In this document: piece by piece, positions 1 through 11,794 of the stretch
Numbering within the stretch: position 1 is the first letter of the stretch
Layout of the letters: each line of letters starts with the position of its first letter
NCBI GenBank assembly: GCA_015680905.1
Contig: CM027378.1
Span: 3,224,001 to 3,288,000 of the forward strand
Direction of reading: 5' to 3'
DNA: 64,000 nucleotides
Origin: Coptis chinensis
Lineage: Eukaryota > Streptophyta > Magnoliopsida > Ranunculales > Ranunculaceae
Made by a program: the position numbers and the translations under genes
Notes under the pieces: generated by a model
The model's database searches: none
Told to the model about the DNA's origin: nothing
What the model saw: the letters and a program-made list of their open reading frames with translations, nothing else

Positions 1-205
1 TTCTACACTAACAAATCACACTACACCCCACCATCATCCCGCACCTTTCACTCCAAGCTTTTCCTTCTTTTTCTTCTAAATTTCTGTTTCAAAGACTTAC
101 GAAGGCCAGCTTGCCTCTCGTCGAGGCCTCAAGCGCCTGCATACACTTTCCCAAATTTTAGTCAGAGCACGACCCGCGCCCTCCTAGAGCGCGACCCGTG
201 CCCAA
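1..205 (+). other. Athila-A internal sequence left of a solo LTR
   Basis: This is the left flank of the solo LTR that follows. It holds two imperfect copies of a short GC-rich phrase of the type GAGCGCGACCCGYGCCC in otherwise AT-rich DNA. The same phrase reappears right of the solo LTR at about 1535-1575, so the two sides read as one interrupted sequence belonging to the family-A Athila element. No reading frame can be supported here. The final five bases, CCCAA (201-205), are the left copy of the target duplication. Confidence 0.5.
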
Positions 206-1507
206 TGATCTAACTGTAAAACAGCGGTCGGGTTTGTCATTTCGTTCACATTTCAATAAAATTGCAAAATATTTCATCTTAATGATTTTAATAAGTTTTG
301 TTGTTTGATAAGTTCATTTTATTCTTCCTAGAACTCATAGACAAGTCTAATAGAAGAAAACTTGATTCCTAACATGTATGGCTCATCTCTAAGCTCATAC
401 ATGCTAGCAAGTGGAACCAAAGCAATGACTTATCTCTAAGCTCATCACTTTGATCCCTAACTAGACACTACACCAACTATCATTTTGGGATAGGATGTAG
501 GTCTAGTTGTTCTTCCTAAACAACTTATCAAACCAACAACGAAGATTTTTCCTCACATGAGTTTTATTAACTCCCCAAACGGATATAATTCTCACTCGGG
601 CAGAGTTTCTGCTCTGAGATCACATAACTAAAGTTTTATTCTAATTAACAGAAAATAAAACTGGATTAAAAACATTTTAATTAAAAACTGGAAATTAAAT
701 TCTTCATTACACTAGAAAAGCAGTAAACTACTCTACTCCTACTGATGGAATGCTAACCATTCCATGAGAAAAACTAAAACTAGACCCTTCTATTTATAGT
801 TGAATGGATTCGATTCGCGGATCGAATCTCGTAAATCTGATCCAACGACTGAGATTTGATCACTATTCAACTTTTTGACTTTAAGGAATAGTAATCACTA
901 TTTGACACTATTCAACATTATTTGACACTATTCGAACTATTCATCTTTTGACTTTACAAAAGTTAAATAATAAAAATCTAAAATATCTACGTCATCTTCG
1001 ATGAATAGTGACGTGCTTGGCTTTATCTCTGATTTCAAACCATACGTCCATTTTGTAAAAGCAATATACCGTTGTGTAGAGTTTTCTCATACCGATCATT
1101 TTGATAGGTCATATGCTTCAATCGGAGTTAGGAGACGGAAGATGTCACTATTTGAACTTTCTCGATTTTGGATTTACAAGTCGGTTTGACCAAGTCTTGA
1201 CCCAAACATGACTCCTTTGGCTAGCTCGGGAACTCAAGTTTGGATTCTTCAACTTGTTTCATGGTTTCTGAGTCCATGAGCTTTGCTGGCAGATTGGAGC
1301 TTTAAATGAGCTGATACTGAAGATTTCAAGTCCAAGCTTTATTCGGCTGTATTTCATGTTAAAACGCAGATTCTGTGTATATTTTATCGTTGACTGTTGA
1401 AACCTGTGAAAACATGAAAATACAATTAATTTACATTTATTAAACACATAATTGACCCAAATGTAATGTCTCTGCGGGGTTTAAAACACAATTTTGGATA
1501 CTTATCA
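206..1507 (-). mobile_element. Solo LTR (family C, Athila-type), TSD CCCAA
   Basis: On the minus strand it starts TGATAAGTATCC and ends GTTAGATCA, so the plus strand reads TGATC...TTATCA. It is flanked by a perfect 5-bp duplication CCCAA at 201-205 and 1508-1512, as expected for LTR-retrotransposon integration followed by LTR-LTR recombination. Length is 1302 bp. A TATAAATA box on the minus strand lies near 791-799. The start TGATAAG plus the following pyrimidine-rich stretch resembles the other Athila LTRs here, but the body is not an evident copy of family A or B. No internal region, PBS or polypurine tract is attached. Confidence 0.8.
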
Positions 1508-1652
1508 CCCAAAACACTGTAATTATAAAACCCACGAGCGCGACCGCGCCCTATGTGAGCGCACCCACGCCCTGCCATCTGTTAACGCGGGAAATTCCAA
1601 TTTTCAGAGGGTCAGTCCAGGATTTTTTAGAACTGTTCAAAGAGTAGTTAAG

Positions 1653-2460
1653 ATGACATCTCCTATAGTCATACCTGAACAGTCTTTCGAAGATGTGTTG
1701 GGCACCGAGACCTATGGACATTGGTTCCGACACAAGATCCTGCAGTTAGGATGGCGTCATCTACTCGTAAGTGATGACGATTCATATTCACCACAGCTTA
1801 CTGCTTATTTCTACGGCCATGTTAAATTCTATTGTAATCAGGATGGAGAACAAGAATTCTCCGTCGTAGTCGAAGACACGGCACATCAATTCGATAAAAA
1901 TGTGGTCGCTTTAGTTTTAGGATTACCAATACCTGATCCTGTTCACACATGGGCATATATGACCGATAATGCATATCTTTATGATTATACATATTTCCAT
2001 GAGTATTATGGGGGAGGGGTATTTCGAGTAATGGACCAGGGGCGATATAGCATTGCCCTTGGTAGCCTTTCCCTAAACGTAGGCACCACCATGTTATTCA
2101 TCCCGATGAATATTTTGGGGAATGGCGTTCATTTTGCAAAAACAAGATCGCTTTGGTGACATTTTCCTCGCTTTATGAGGGATGTCGCCCGATATGACAT
2201 TCCCCGAAGTTTTAGTCGCTAGTCTTAAGAGAGCCCAAACCATGAGGCGTAAGTATCTTCTTATGCCCTGTGTTGGTAAGCCGCGATCATCGAAGTTGTT
2301 TACCTGTGATTCGTACACAATTCACAGATTGGAAAAGGGTTGAAGTCATGAGACCCACTAATTGGGTGGTTCGCTCATTGCGAATAATGACTTTGGCGTT
2401 GGCAGTGCAGCCTCAATTAGTCGCCCGCATACATCCCATCGGACATAATAACACTTAACG
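1653..2460 (+). pseudogene. ATHILA ORF-1 / plant transposon-like protein, broken
   Basis: An open frame from the ATG at 1653 runs to 2159 and encodes about 168 residues; the frame itself is open from 1494, but the upstream part lies across the GC-rich phrase and is unlikely to be coding. The protein has the look of the plant-specific ORF found downstream of pol in Athila elements: an SVVVEDTAHQF strand followed by VVALVLGLPIPDP, recalling the 'LxxLLGLP' core of that family. After 2159 further homologous-looking peptides continue in other frames to about 2460 (for example a RDVARYDIPRSF stretch near 2175), so the gene is truncated by frameshifts. Function in this family is unknown; assignment is from pattern memory, not a search. 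Confidence 0.5.
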
Positions 2461-4210
2461 GGTTAGCGGTAGTAGATGATAAATGGCGACAAAGCGTGGC
2501 AAATTATAATGGGTGGCGGGATCGCGAAGGAACCTCGCCTCATTAACGAGGAGGAAGATGTTTAAAGCGGGGAGATAAGGTAAGTTTTTAGTTTTGTTAG
2601 TGTCTGTTTATGTCCCAAGCAATTTAATTCGGTTAACCCCATAATGGGTGGAACTCTTATAGAGTTGCGTCAGTTTTTATTTCCTATATTAGTACATTCT
2701 AACTTTGTTTTGCAGATGTTCCTGAATTTCACACGTTTCAATGGTATTTTTCCTACCCTCTTTATTTACAATACTTTGAGGACAAGGCATGCTTCTTGTT
2801 TGGGGGGGGGGGGGGCATAGAAACACGTGTAATTAAGGCATCTGTTAGAATATAGATATGTATAATATGCATTTGTTTTCTAGTTAAAGTTTCAAAAAAT
2901 TTCAAAAATATAAATAAATAAGTTTATGCTATACACTTAGGAATATTGGTATTGTTTTCTTTCTCTATGCTCTTAACAATCTAGAAGTCTCACGTAGCTT
3001 TTGCATCAGAATAATTGTTAGAAACTTAGGTTAATATGTAGGTAATAATCTTTGCATCTATCTATAAATATATTACATGAGTATCTATGATTGTTAGCAG
3101 TAAGTTTCTGAAATCTAGGCTAGAGTACTTATTCTACAAATCTTGTGAGAATATAGCCTAAAGCCTTATATGAGCGAAACATTTGAGAAATGACACAAGG
3201 GAGAAGTAAAATCCGGATAGATAAATCACACGTCCACTTGCTTGATCACTATGCCATATCCTAAGCGAGAATTTAGGCCCTCTTTGGATCGATATAGCTA
3301 GAAATTCAAACCTATAAATTATTTTCGGCTAGTCACCCCACTGAGCCTTTCTTTAGCCTTTCATAACCCACAAATCCTTTACCCTGTTACAAAAACAAAA
3401 CAAAACAAAAATAAAAAAAATAAAAAAAAAAATCAACCTACCCAATCTAGAATAAGTCTGAGAATAGAATGAGGAAGAAAGAAGAAGAGAAAAACCGGTG
3501 TAAACAAAAGTTAGTTAATTGCTTCAGAAAATAAAGAAAAGGAGTTTCCATCCAAAGAAAAGAAAAATAAAAAAAAAATAGAATAAAAGGAGTTAAAAGC
3601 CAAAGAAAAAGAAAAATATATGGCTAAGGATGGAAACAAAGTGTAGAAGCAAAAGTAAATAACAAGGTTTTCTCTAAGTTACATAATATGAAGACTCTAC
3701 TATCTCAGACTTGTCCTTTTGAATATCCATTTCCTTCCTTCTTAAACCATTTCCTAATCCCCCCAGAACACCTAATAAAAGACCTCTAGCTCAATTAGGA
3801 ATAGGTTAGTGTGATAGTAAGTGGCAGATGTGTTTGATCGACTCCTTCTTCCTTGTTGTCATTGAGATTGTAAGGTAAAGTGTGCCCACCGCATTAATCG
3901 GAGTAAATAAACTTGAGCGGAAAAATCAGAGTGGTTTTCGTCTTGACATTTATGTGAGGACCTACTTAAGGACGTTATTCCGAGTTTTCAGAAATGAACC
4001 TGCTAGGCATTTCATGGTATTACTCATAGTACTTATATTCATATCATAGATGATTGATTATTATGTATATATTAGCTTAGGTTTTTTACTTGGTTATTCT
4101 TATTCATTTGCTAGTGAGATGTATAGATAGTTGGGACATGAATGAGGAAAACAATAGTTTTATTTCTTAGTCGTTGTAGTATAGTTGAAGTTTGTGAGTA
4201 CCTTCACTGG

Positions 4211-4288
4211 AAAACTCTCACGAGGCTATAACTCGTCCACTAAGGAATTCCTAGTGGTTTAAGGCCTTGTTGCATATGGTCAATGCAA
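4211..4288 (+). other. Conserved hairpin module upstream of Athila-A 3' LTR
   Basis: Three potential stem-loops in a row: ACGAG/CTCGT with loop GCTATAA (4220-4236); CCACTA/TAGTGG enclosing GGAATTCC (4237-4257); and TTGCAT/ATGCAA with loop ATGGTCA (4270-4288). The first and third, their loops and the linking GCCTTG are also present in the family-B element on the minus strand at 24459-24540, although the two LTR families differ. It lies about 105 bp upstream of the LTR. Role unknown; a retrotransposon RNA element is an inference. Confidence 0.6.
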
Positions 4289-4378
4289 TCGCACTCAGCG
4301 AAACGAGAGTAGATAAAACTCCATTTTTGGCCACTTATTCTAATTTCTCATCTTTTCTTGAGGACAAGCAAAATGCTG

Positions 4379-4391
4379 TTTGGGGGTGGTT
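4379..4391 (+). other. Polypurine tract of Athila-A
   Basis: TTTGGGGGTGGTT immediately precedes the LTR start TGATAAGAG at 4392. It is preceded by GAGGACAAGCAAAATGCTG, in which AGC-AAAAT-GCT can pair. Position and composition fit the plus-strand primer of reverse transcription and identify the following LTR as the 3' LTR. Confidence 0.7.
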
Positions 4392-5863
4392 TGATAAGAG
4401 CCCAAAACTGTAGTTTTAACCCTGTAACAGTCATACTTTTAGACCAATTATGTGAGTAATAATTAAGAGTTAACACTGATTACGTGTTTTTATGCATTTC
4501 AGGTTTCAAAGTCCATTATGTGCAGAAATGTGCCACTTTAGTGAGATAAAGGAGCAAAGGTCGGTTACTAAGTAGTTCCGTGATTAAAGGCCAAGATTCA
4601 ATAAGACAAAGCCTTCCTAAAGCCCGGTCAAAAGCTGAAAAGTCGACACGGGCAGAAACAGTACACAAGTCAGCAGAACTTCCGAAGGCCGTATCTTTGG
4701 ACTCAGACCTCAGAATAGGGCCTACCTTATGTCAAAAAGACCGGCTCGGAAAGAGCTTTCCAATGGTCCAAGCCTTGACCCAATCAGAAGAGGAGAAGCA
4801 GATGAAAAGTCTATTGAAGCCAACTGTAGCTGAAGAGGCCTTTTTGGACTGAAAGAATTGGGTTTTGGGCCTGATTCTCTGGCCTAAAACATGGCTCCAA
4901 GCCCATGCACGATTTTTGGATCTGAAAGTATAAAAACCAAAGTTTAGCTCTTTGTTAATGGTAGCTAGTTAGACCTAAACAATATAGATAATTCTAGATT
5001 TAGTTTCCAGTATTTTAATTAAGTTTTAGTTCCATTTTCAATTCTTGTTTTAGATTAAGTCTTTGAATCATTGTTCTTGATTGATTAGATAAATAAAATA
5101 GTTATTTTGTTAATTTCGATTTTTGTCATCTCAATTTATAGATCTAGTTTTAATTCTTGTTGATTATCATTTCGTTGTTTAAGTAGATTGAAACATTGTT
5201 AGTTAATTTAGTTAAGTTAGAATTTTAATATGATGAGTAGTTATAATTCAATGGGAAATGATGGTTTGATGACTCAAGGCTAAAACCTCCATTAGAAGGG
5301 TTGATGAAGCTTTGATGAAAACTTAGTGGTATAGTGTAGAAACATTGTAGAATCTATTCCACTCTAGAAGGTCGTGATTCGCCATGAGAATGGGTGGACG
5401 ACCTCACATGCTAGTTAGTATTTGGTATAAATGCCATGAACACTAGGGATTAGAACTCGAAATTCTTGCCGTAAGAACGTAAGAATCGAGATACAAGAAT
5501 CTATGCTAGGTTATTAAGTTGGATTCGAGGTGGATTCAATTCCCCTCTAATCATTTATCTAGATTTAAAAACAATCATATTTCCATAGCATTCGTAATTT
5601 AAATTCACATAATCAATTTCATATTGTATCGTAGTATAACACCCTTCGTAAAGCTCTCATTAGACTTAAGACCGACTAATTAGATTAGAAAACATTCCAT
5701 GCTAGAGCACTAGGAGTGGAACGAATTTGTTACTCCACTCTATTTCGATAGAATTGAGACTAGAAACTTTGATAAAGATAGACACATAGATAGTTTTAGT
5801 TTACTTACGTTTTGAGTTCATCGTTCATTTCCTAGGTAAACTATTCAATTTTATCTTTTATCA
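4392..5863 (+). mobile_element. 3' LTR of a family-A Athila retrotransposon
   Basis: It starts TGATAAGAGCCC and ends CTTTTATCA (1472 bp). A second copy of the same LTR, inverted, is the solo LTR at 46306-47785, and alignment of the two fixes both ends. A TATAAAAA box lies at 4929-4936. Directly after 5863 the sequence becomes the interior of a family-B LTR (5864 corresponds to 34469 of the copy at 34182-35765), so this element inserted into that LTR. The 5' LTR and the other copy of the TSD lie left of the window. The open frame 4580-4852 is LTR sequence with no known protein likeness. Confidence 0.85.
4929..4936 (+). promoter_or_regulatory. LTR-A TATA box
   Basis: TATAAAAA about 540 bp into the LTR. 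The inverted solo copy keeps TATAAAAAC at about 47233-47243 on the minus strand, so the box is shared by both copies and is the likely RNA polymerase II core promoter of the family. Confidence 0.5.
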
Positions 5864-6568
5864 AATAACTTTTTGCTTCATGGTTGTTCTCACAAGTAAA
5901 CTATAATTAGGCAATCGAGCGAGTGTCGATACCCTCTTGGACGAAACATCGTTAACGAATAACTCAACTTAAGGTTGTTCCAATGTTCATGTTACTAGTA
6001 TCTTCTTTCCTTTTATGTGAGGTTGGGTAGCTATTCAATGAATCACCATCTAAGGCAAACACAAGGAATCCTTCCCTTACTCTAAAACACTACACAACTA
6101 GAAGAAAAGTAGAGAATAATAGTATAATATTCAATTACAATAAATAAAACCCTATTCTAGCATTATATTCAATCACAATAAATAAAAGCATGTCACTAGC
6201 AAATATTCAATTACAATAAATAAAACTCTAAACTAGCATGATATTTGATTGCAATAAATAAAAACCTTAATCTATACTTTCATCCCCTGGTCTGGGCAAT
6301 GGAACTAATAACTAAAAGCATAAAGAACTAACCTGATTGAAGAACACCATAAACCAAAAGAATCAACAAACCCTAAGTACCGGCTTCATCTTCTCCCTTG
6401 AAGGAGAAGATTAGCCTTCCATAAAGAAGGAAAAACACGAAGAACGAGAAGAAGAAGAGTCGAAGAACATAAGACTAGAAGGACTAATTTATTAAGACTC
6501 AGCTACTTAAAACTGAATCTTTTAATATTAATCTCTCTCTGCCTCAAGTTCTGGAGACAAGAGTATAA
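5864..6568 (-). mobile_element. Family-B Athila LTR, left fragment (3' LTR of inner element)
   Basis: Homologous to 34469-35171 of the complete family-B LTR. It begins abruptly at the family-A LTR end (5863/5864) and is cut at 6568/6569 by a CACTA element whose TSD is TAA (6566-6568 and 23741-23743). The uninterrupted copy reads GAGTATAAGTGAATTGG at about 35167-35183, which is exactly the empty site. The LTR continues at 23741. Confidence 0.9.
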
Positions 6569-6593
6569 CACTACACCATAATAGCTATTTTTT

Positions 6594-6760
6594 AACAGTG
6601 CAAATTTTTCATAAGTAACGGAAATAATTGTTACTTATTAAGTAACAGATATATCCGTTACGTTTTACCACAAGCGTTACTTAAAGTCCAAAATTAATAT
6701 TTAATAATGTTTTGACGGGTTATGTTAGGATAGAGTAACACTTGTATCCGTGGGTAAAGG
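6594..6760. repeat. Left subterminal repeats of CACTA-1
   Basis: Several direct and inverted copies of AGTAACGGA / TATCCGTTAC and degenerate relatives within 170 bp of the left end. They match the units at 23311-23725 inside the right end. In En/Spm elements such subterminal repeats are the TNPA binding sites; here that role is inferred. Confidence 0.7.
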
Positions 6761-7198
6761 AGAAAATAAGGCAAAATAAATTTAAAATGAAAAGAAATAT
6801 CAAAAGTCGGGCAATATTTGATATCACGACTATGTTTCCCCTTCTTTTTTTTCTTTTTGTTTGGCTAACACTATTTTAGCAATTCTAATTTCGCGCCTGT
6901 TTTTTCGTGAAGAGGAAACCAAAAAATAAATAAAATAAAACACTCTCTATAGAACCCTAGCCTTCTGAAAAGATCTTAGGTTTCTCTTCGCATCTTCTCC
7001 GATTTCTCTTTTGGGTTGTGAAATATTGCTGACGAATCAGGTTAGTCTCTTGACTTCGTTTTCGATTTCCTCTTACTGTCTCAATATATATTCTGCTTGA
7101 TTAAAAAAGGTTGCTTTTTTACCGATACCTCTCTCTCTCATTTTTGTTGGTTGTTTGTAAACATGTTTATTTTCAGAATTCCATTGAAGGGTTAGTTT

Positions 7199-7242
7199 AT
7201 GATGATGGTAACTCTATGTTATGATGATGGTAACTCTATGTT
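7199..7242 (+). repeat. Perfect 22-bp tandem duplication
   Basis: ATGATGATGGTAACTCTATG plus TT occurs twice back to back (7199-7220 and 7221-7242), in the non-coding leader upstream of the transposase. It looks like a recent slippage event. Confidence 0.8.
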
Positions 7243-7992
7243 ACACAAACAATTTATGGTATTGCACTCAATGTATTGAGTTACACATTGTCAAGTGCTG
7301 AAATTTAAAATCTTTTAGAATCTTAAGTACTGGATGTTATCTTAGATATAGTTGTTGAAGTAGTTTTCTTTCTCTAGTTTTTTTTTTTTCTCTGCGATGC
7401 TGTTGAGAAAGATATATCATTATTGTGCACACTTAAATATTTAGTTTGGTTGAATTACTGTATTATGCGAGTTTATATTTTGCAATGCTGATGATAAAAT
7501 AAGAGGTTGCTCTTGAATTCTAACAATGCTTGTATAATTTGCACATCCTATGAGCGACTAGTGATATGTTAGGCGACATTGTTTCAAAAGTAAGGTTAAA
7601 TCATATCGAAAATAGCGAAGATTAAATTGGATTATATAGGTTTGAGTATGGAGCTCATTTCAGTATGGGGTTAATGAACTAGTAATTATGCATGATTAGA
7701 ATCATAACTTCCGGATCATTTATGCATTGGTTTTATCTTTATGAGCTGCATAGTATTTAAACGTGTTTGTATTTAGCGCGTGTTGGACTTATTGGACTCA
7801 TTGGACTTATTGGTTTTATTTGGTTTTTTATTTTATGTATATAAAGTTTCATTATTTATATTTATGATGCCGTTTGTTTCTTGTTTTTGGTTGTACTTGG
7901 ATAGCTAGTTGTGCATTATTTATCTTTGATCATTATTTCCCTTGGTGTCTAAATATAGTATAGAATGTCGAGAACCAATAGATAAAGAATGG

Positions 7993-10900
7993 ATGAGTGA
8001 AAAACGAAAGAGGCGTAGTCTATTCATTGGGAGTTGAGGTTTTTCTTAAATTTGCAGAGTGGAAGTGGAAGTGGGGGAAGAAGTGTCCTTGCCCGTGCAA
8101 GAAGTGTCGGAATAGGTATTGGTTGACGTATAAAGAGGTTGGATACCATTTAATCTCAAAAGGTATAGAGAAGTCCTATCGTGTATGGACTTTACATGGT
8201 GAGGACTTATCTAACACTGCTGTTCATCCTCCATTGGTTGCAAATATTGGAGAAAAAACCTCGGATGATGATGGGTTTGAGATGGGGGACACTGAGGAAG
8301 AAACCATTGGGGATGTTGGGATAGGGATGAGAAACTTTGTCGACTCTGCTTTTGGATTACATGGTGATGCGGTGGCAGGTGATAACAGTTTGGGAATTGA
8401 ATTTGATGAGCCTTATGTTCCTGAACCAGACTTAGGAAAGAGGTATTACGATTATAAGAAAAAGGCAACTGAAAAATTGTATCCTACATGTGAAGGTCCT
8501 GAGACAACTCTCTCAAAGACTTGTAGAACTTCATAATGTAAAGAAAGAATTTGGTTGGTCCGAACCGGTATGACAAGATACTTTATCCTTGTTGAGGCGA
8601 TGGTTGCCTAAAGGTAACACCCTCCCTGAGAAGTATCCGGTAATGAAGGAGATGTTGAGAGACTTAGGGATGAAGGCTACGTGCATTTATACATGTGAGA
8701 ACAATTGTATCTTATATTGGAAGGCGAACAAAGATTTGTGATCGTCCCGAAGTGCCAAGCACCAAGGTTTAAAGTTAAGGAGGGAGTAAAGGGAAGAAGA
8801 ATTCCAAGGAGCCTAACAAGGTAATTGAGACATTTTCCTTTAATTCCAAGACTCAAACGGTTGTATACTATACCGTGGATAGCGCATGAGATGACATGGC
8901 ATGCACGAGCAGAGACTTCTGCGGCTTATATGAGTCATCCAATTGATTCAGGTCAGTGGAAAATTTGTAAAGAAAAGTGGCCAAACTTTGCTAATGAGCA
9001 GCGCAATGTTTGGCTTGCAATTGCAACCGATGGGTTTAATCCACGTGGCATTCAATCTACTAGTTATAGTTGTTGGCCTGTTATCACTGTGCCTTACAAT
9101 CTCCCCCCTTCTATGTGCATGAAAGCAGAGTTTCAGATGTTGTCTTTACTTATACCTAGTCCAAAGGCACCAAAAGGAGACATAGATGTTTTTCTTGAAC
9201 CATTGTACGATGAGTTGAAAGAGTTGTGGAAAGGAGTGTCGGCTTATGACATGAACAAAAGAGAAAACTTCACTTTAAAGGCTATGCTAATGTGGGGTAT
9301 CCATGATTTGCCTGCATATGGAAACTTAGCGGGCTGCGTAACACATGGTTACAAAGCTTGTCCTGTTTGTGGTGACAATACTCCTTCCATATATTTGAAG
9401 TCTAGTAGGAAAAATGTATACTTAGATTACCGTATATTTCTTAAAGGCAATCACCCGTTCAGGAACGGCAAGTACTTGGGGCTAGTGGGTAGCAAGAAAG
9501 AAGAGCGTAGAAATCCTCCTCAACGATTAAATGGCGATGTACTTTTGCAAACATTGAGTTATGTGAAGTATAAACCTGGTCAGAAGCGGAAGAGAGGTGG
9601 TCAAATTGTGGTTGATGACAATGAAGGTAATGAAGTTACATCGGCCTGGTATAGAAAGTCCATATTGTTTTTCCTTGTTTACTGGATCTATCACAAAGTT
9701 CGTCATGTTATTGATGTGATGCACATTGAAAAGAATGTTGCAGAGCACATACTAGACACGATCCTTAATAAGAAAGACAAATCGAAAGATACAGTCCAGG
9801 CACGAGAGGATATGAGGGAACTTGGCATACACCGGGATCAGTGGATGCAAACTGACCCTGCAAGTGGGAAACAAGTTAAACCTACAGCACCGTTCTTCCT
9901 AGATAAAGCAGAGAAGATGGATTTCCTTAAAACTTTGAGGCTCCCTTCAGGTTTTTCATCTAATCTGAGTAACATTGTCAGTCTTGATCCACCTGGTTTG
10001 CTTGTAATGAAGTCACACGACTATCATGTGATTATGCAATATCTTTTGCCCGCTACTTCAACATGCTTTTCCAACTCATCCCGATTTGCGGAAAGCTCTT
10101 CATCGATAAGCTTATTTTTAATCTTTTGTGTTCGAAAAGTTGTAATTGGAAAGAAATCCAAGATGCCAAGTACATGGTTGTAGAGTTGTTGCGTCTTTGG
10201 AAAAGTACTTTCCACCATCATTTTTATATTAGCATTCACCTTGTTGTGCATCTAGCTGATGAGGCATTGATGTGTGGACCAGCTCAAAATCGTTGGATGT
10301 ATCCGTTTGAACGGTAAATAATCCTTCTTTCAATCCCAATTCTTTTTTCCTTGCTTTTAAATAAAATTAATAAATGCATTCACGGGTTTATCACTTAAGT
10401 AGGTCAATGAAGGAGTGCAAAGATATACCCAGTAACAAACGATTTGTTGAAGGATCGATTGCAGAGTCATATCTTGTCTCAGAGTCTGTTAGGTATGCAA
10501 TGGAGTACATTCCAAATTCACAGCCCAAGAATCACAAAACCAATGGTTAAGTGTTTCTAGATGAAAATGATGAATATAGCGATGAGGGTTACGCGGCTTG
10601 AAGGTAAAGATGTGATTTTGTCGAAGGAGCAATTTGTACAAATCCGTAGATGGCTACTTTTCCGTTTGGAAGTCGATGGACTTGATGATCACTACAGGTG
10701 TTAGTTTTTGGCATGAATGTTTACTTCCCTATTAATAAATTCACACATATATACTAACTTATTTGAATAAATTGTAGTGAGTATCGTGAGTCTTTGCAAT
10801 CTAGTTCAGGTAGCGAGAAAAGGGATAACAAAGGCAGTAGAGATACAAACAGATTTTATCGATTGGTTATATAATAAGGTATTTGTTAATTAGGATAGTA

Positions 10901-11523
10901 AGTTATGTTTTTATGTTATTTTCACTTTTTGAATTGTGGTATGTTTTCTCTGTAGTTGTTGGAGAATGGCGACACTTCATCTGAATTGTGGTTCTTTGCT
11001 AGAGGGCCATTGTTCAAAGCTAAAACTTTTTGAAAGTATCGCATCAATGGTTATGTATTTTCTACTAAGTCTCACGATGAAACCGTTCTTACGCAAGACT
11101 GTGGTGTTTGCATGAGTGCAATTACTACATTTACATCAAGTAGGAAAGATAAAAATCCTATCGATGCGTCTGCTAAGTGGTATGGAGTCATCAAACAGAT
11201 ACTAGAGGTGAATTACACAAATTTCAAGGAAGTGGTGTTTTATTGTGATTGGGTTAGGGTGGAAGATAAGACCAATGGATGTAAGTTATGCCTAGACTCT
11301 AACTTGGTGGTGGTAAATTTTAATCGGCTCAAGAGTTCGACAAAATGTTAGATGAGCGACCATTTGTGCCAAAGAAGCAAATCAAGTATTCTATTCGAGG
11401 GATTTGAAATATCGATTGGTGGGTGGTCATACATTCACCAAGGCGAATGACTAACGAAGTGGACAAGCTAGAAGCACAGAACCGGAAGACTTCCAATCTA
11501 CTCTTTGAGAGCAACCTCATTTG
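7993..11523 (+). pseudogene. TNP2-like CACTA transposase, disrupted
   Basis: Domains in order: a transposase-associated N-terminal domain with a CPCPCKKC cysteine cluster (about 8080-8210); the TNP2 core (8540-10030) with WLAIATDGFNP, HGYKACPVCGD and RHVIDVMHIEKNV; a DUF4218-like part (10060-10560) with LADEALMCGPAQNRWMYPF; and a DUF4216-like C-terminal part (10960-11520). A stop after 7965, a frameshift near 8510, further stops between 8540 and 8830, and frame changes near 9670 and 10060 break the frame. The longest open stretch is 8825-10183. The product would cut and join the element ends. Family assignment is confident; the exact intron structure between 10318 and 11100 was not resolved. 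Confidence 0.88.
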
Positions 11524-11794
11524 AGATCTTTGCTAGAACCACGTCGTTGATTGTAGTGTGCAATAATTTTGAAAATATGTTCAAATGCCTGCCTTCCTTT
11601 TTTTATGATCATCTTAAGATTTTCTAGTAGTTTGGAAAATTAATTTTGGATATTATGGTTAATTTGATAGTGCATATTCTTTTATTTCTTTTCATTCTTT
11701 TTGAATAATTGGTTATGTCATATTTTAAGTGTTATGAAATCCTTAATAATTTGTTTTCAAATGTTGTTGGAAATTGTTAGGCTATTTTTAAATA

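Larger units (their letters stand above)
2461..4391 (+). other. 3' non-coding region of the family-A Athila element
   Basis: About 1.9 kb without a supportable gene, between the ORF-1 remnant and the 3' LTR. It contains a first GAGGACAAGGCATGC motif followed by a run of 13 Gs near 2803-2815, the kind of 'TTTGGGGG' tract Athila elements carry twice. A-rich low-complexity DNA lies at about 3390-3435 and 3550-3620. The last 180 bases hold the conserved hairpin module and the polypurine tract, described separately. Confidence 0.6.

Noticed and set aside
4580-4852. 90-residue ORF with a gene-like look
   Set aside because: It lies wholly inside the family-A LTR, and the corresponding region of the solo copy (about 47250-47590, inverted) does not keep it as one frame; treated as LTR sequence.
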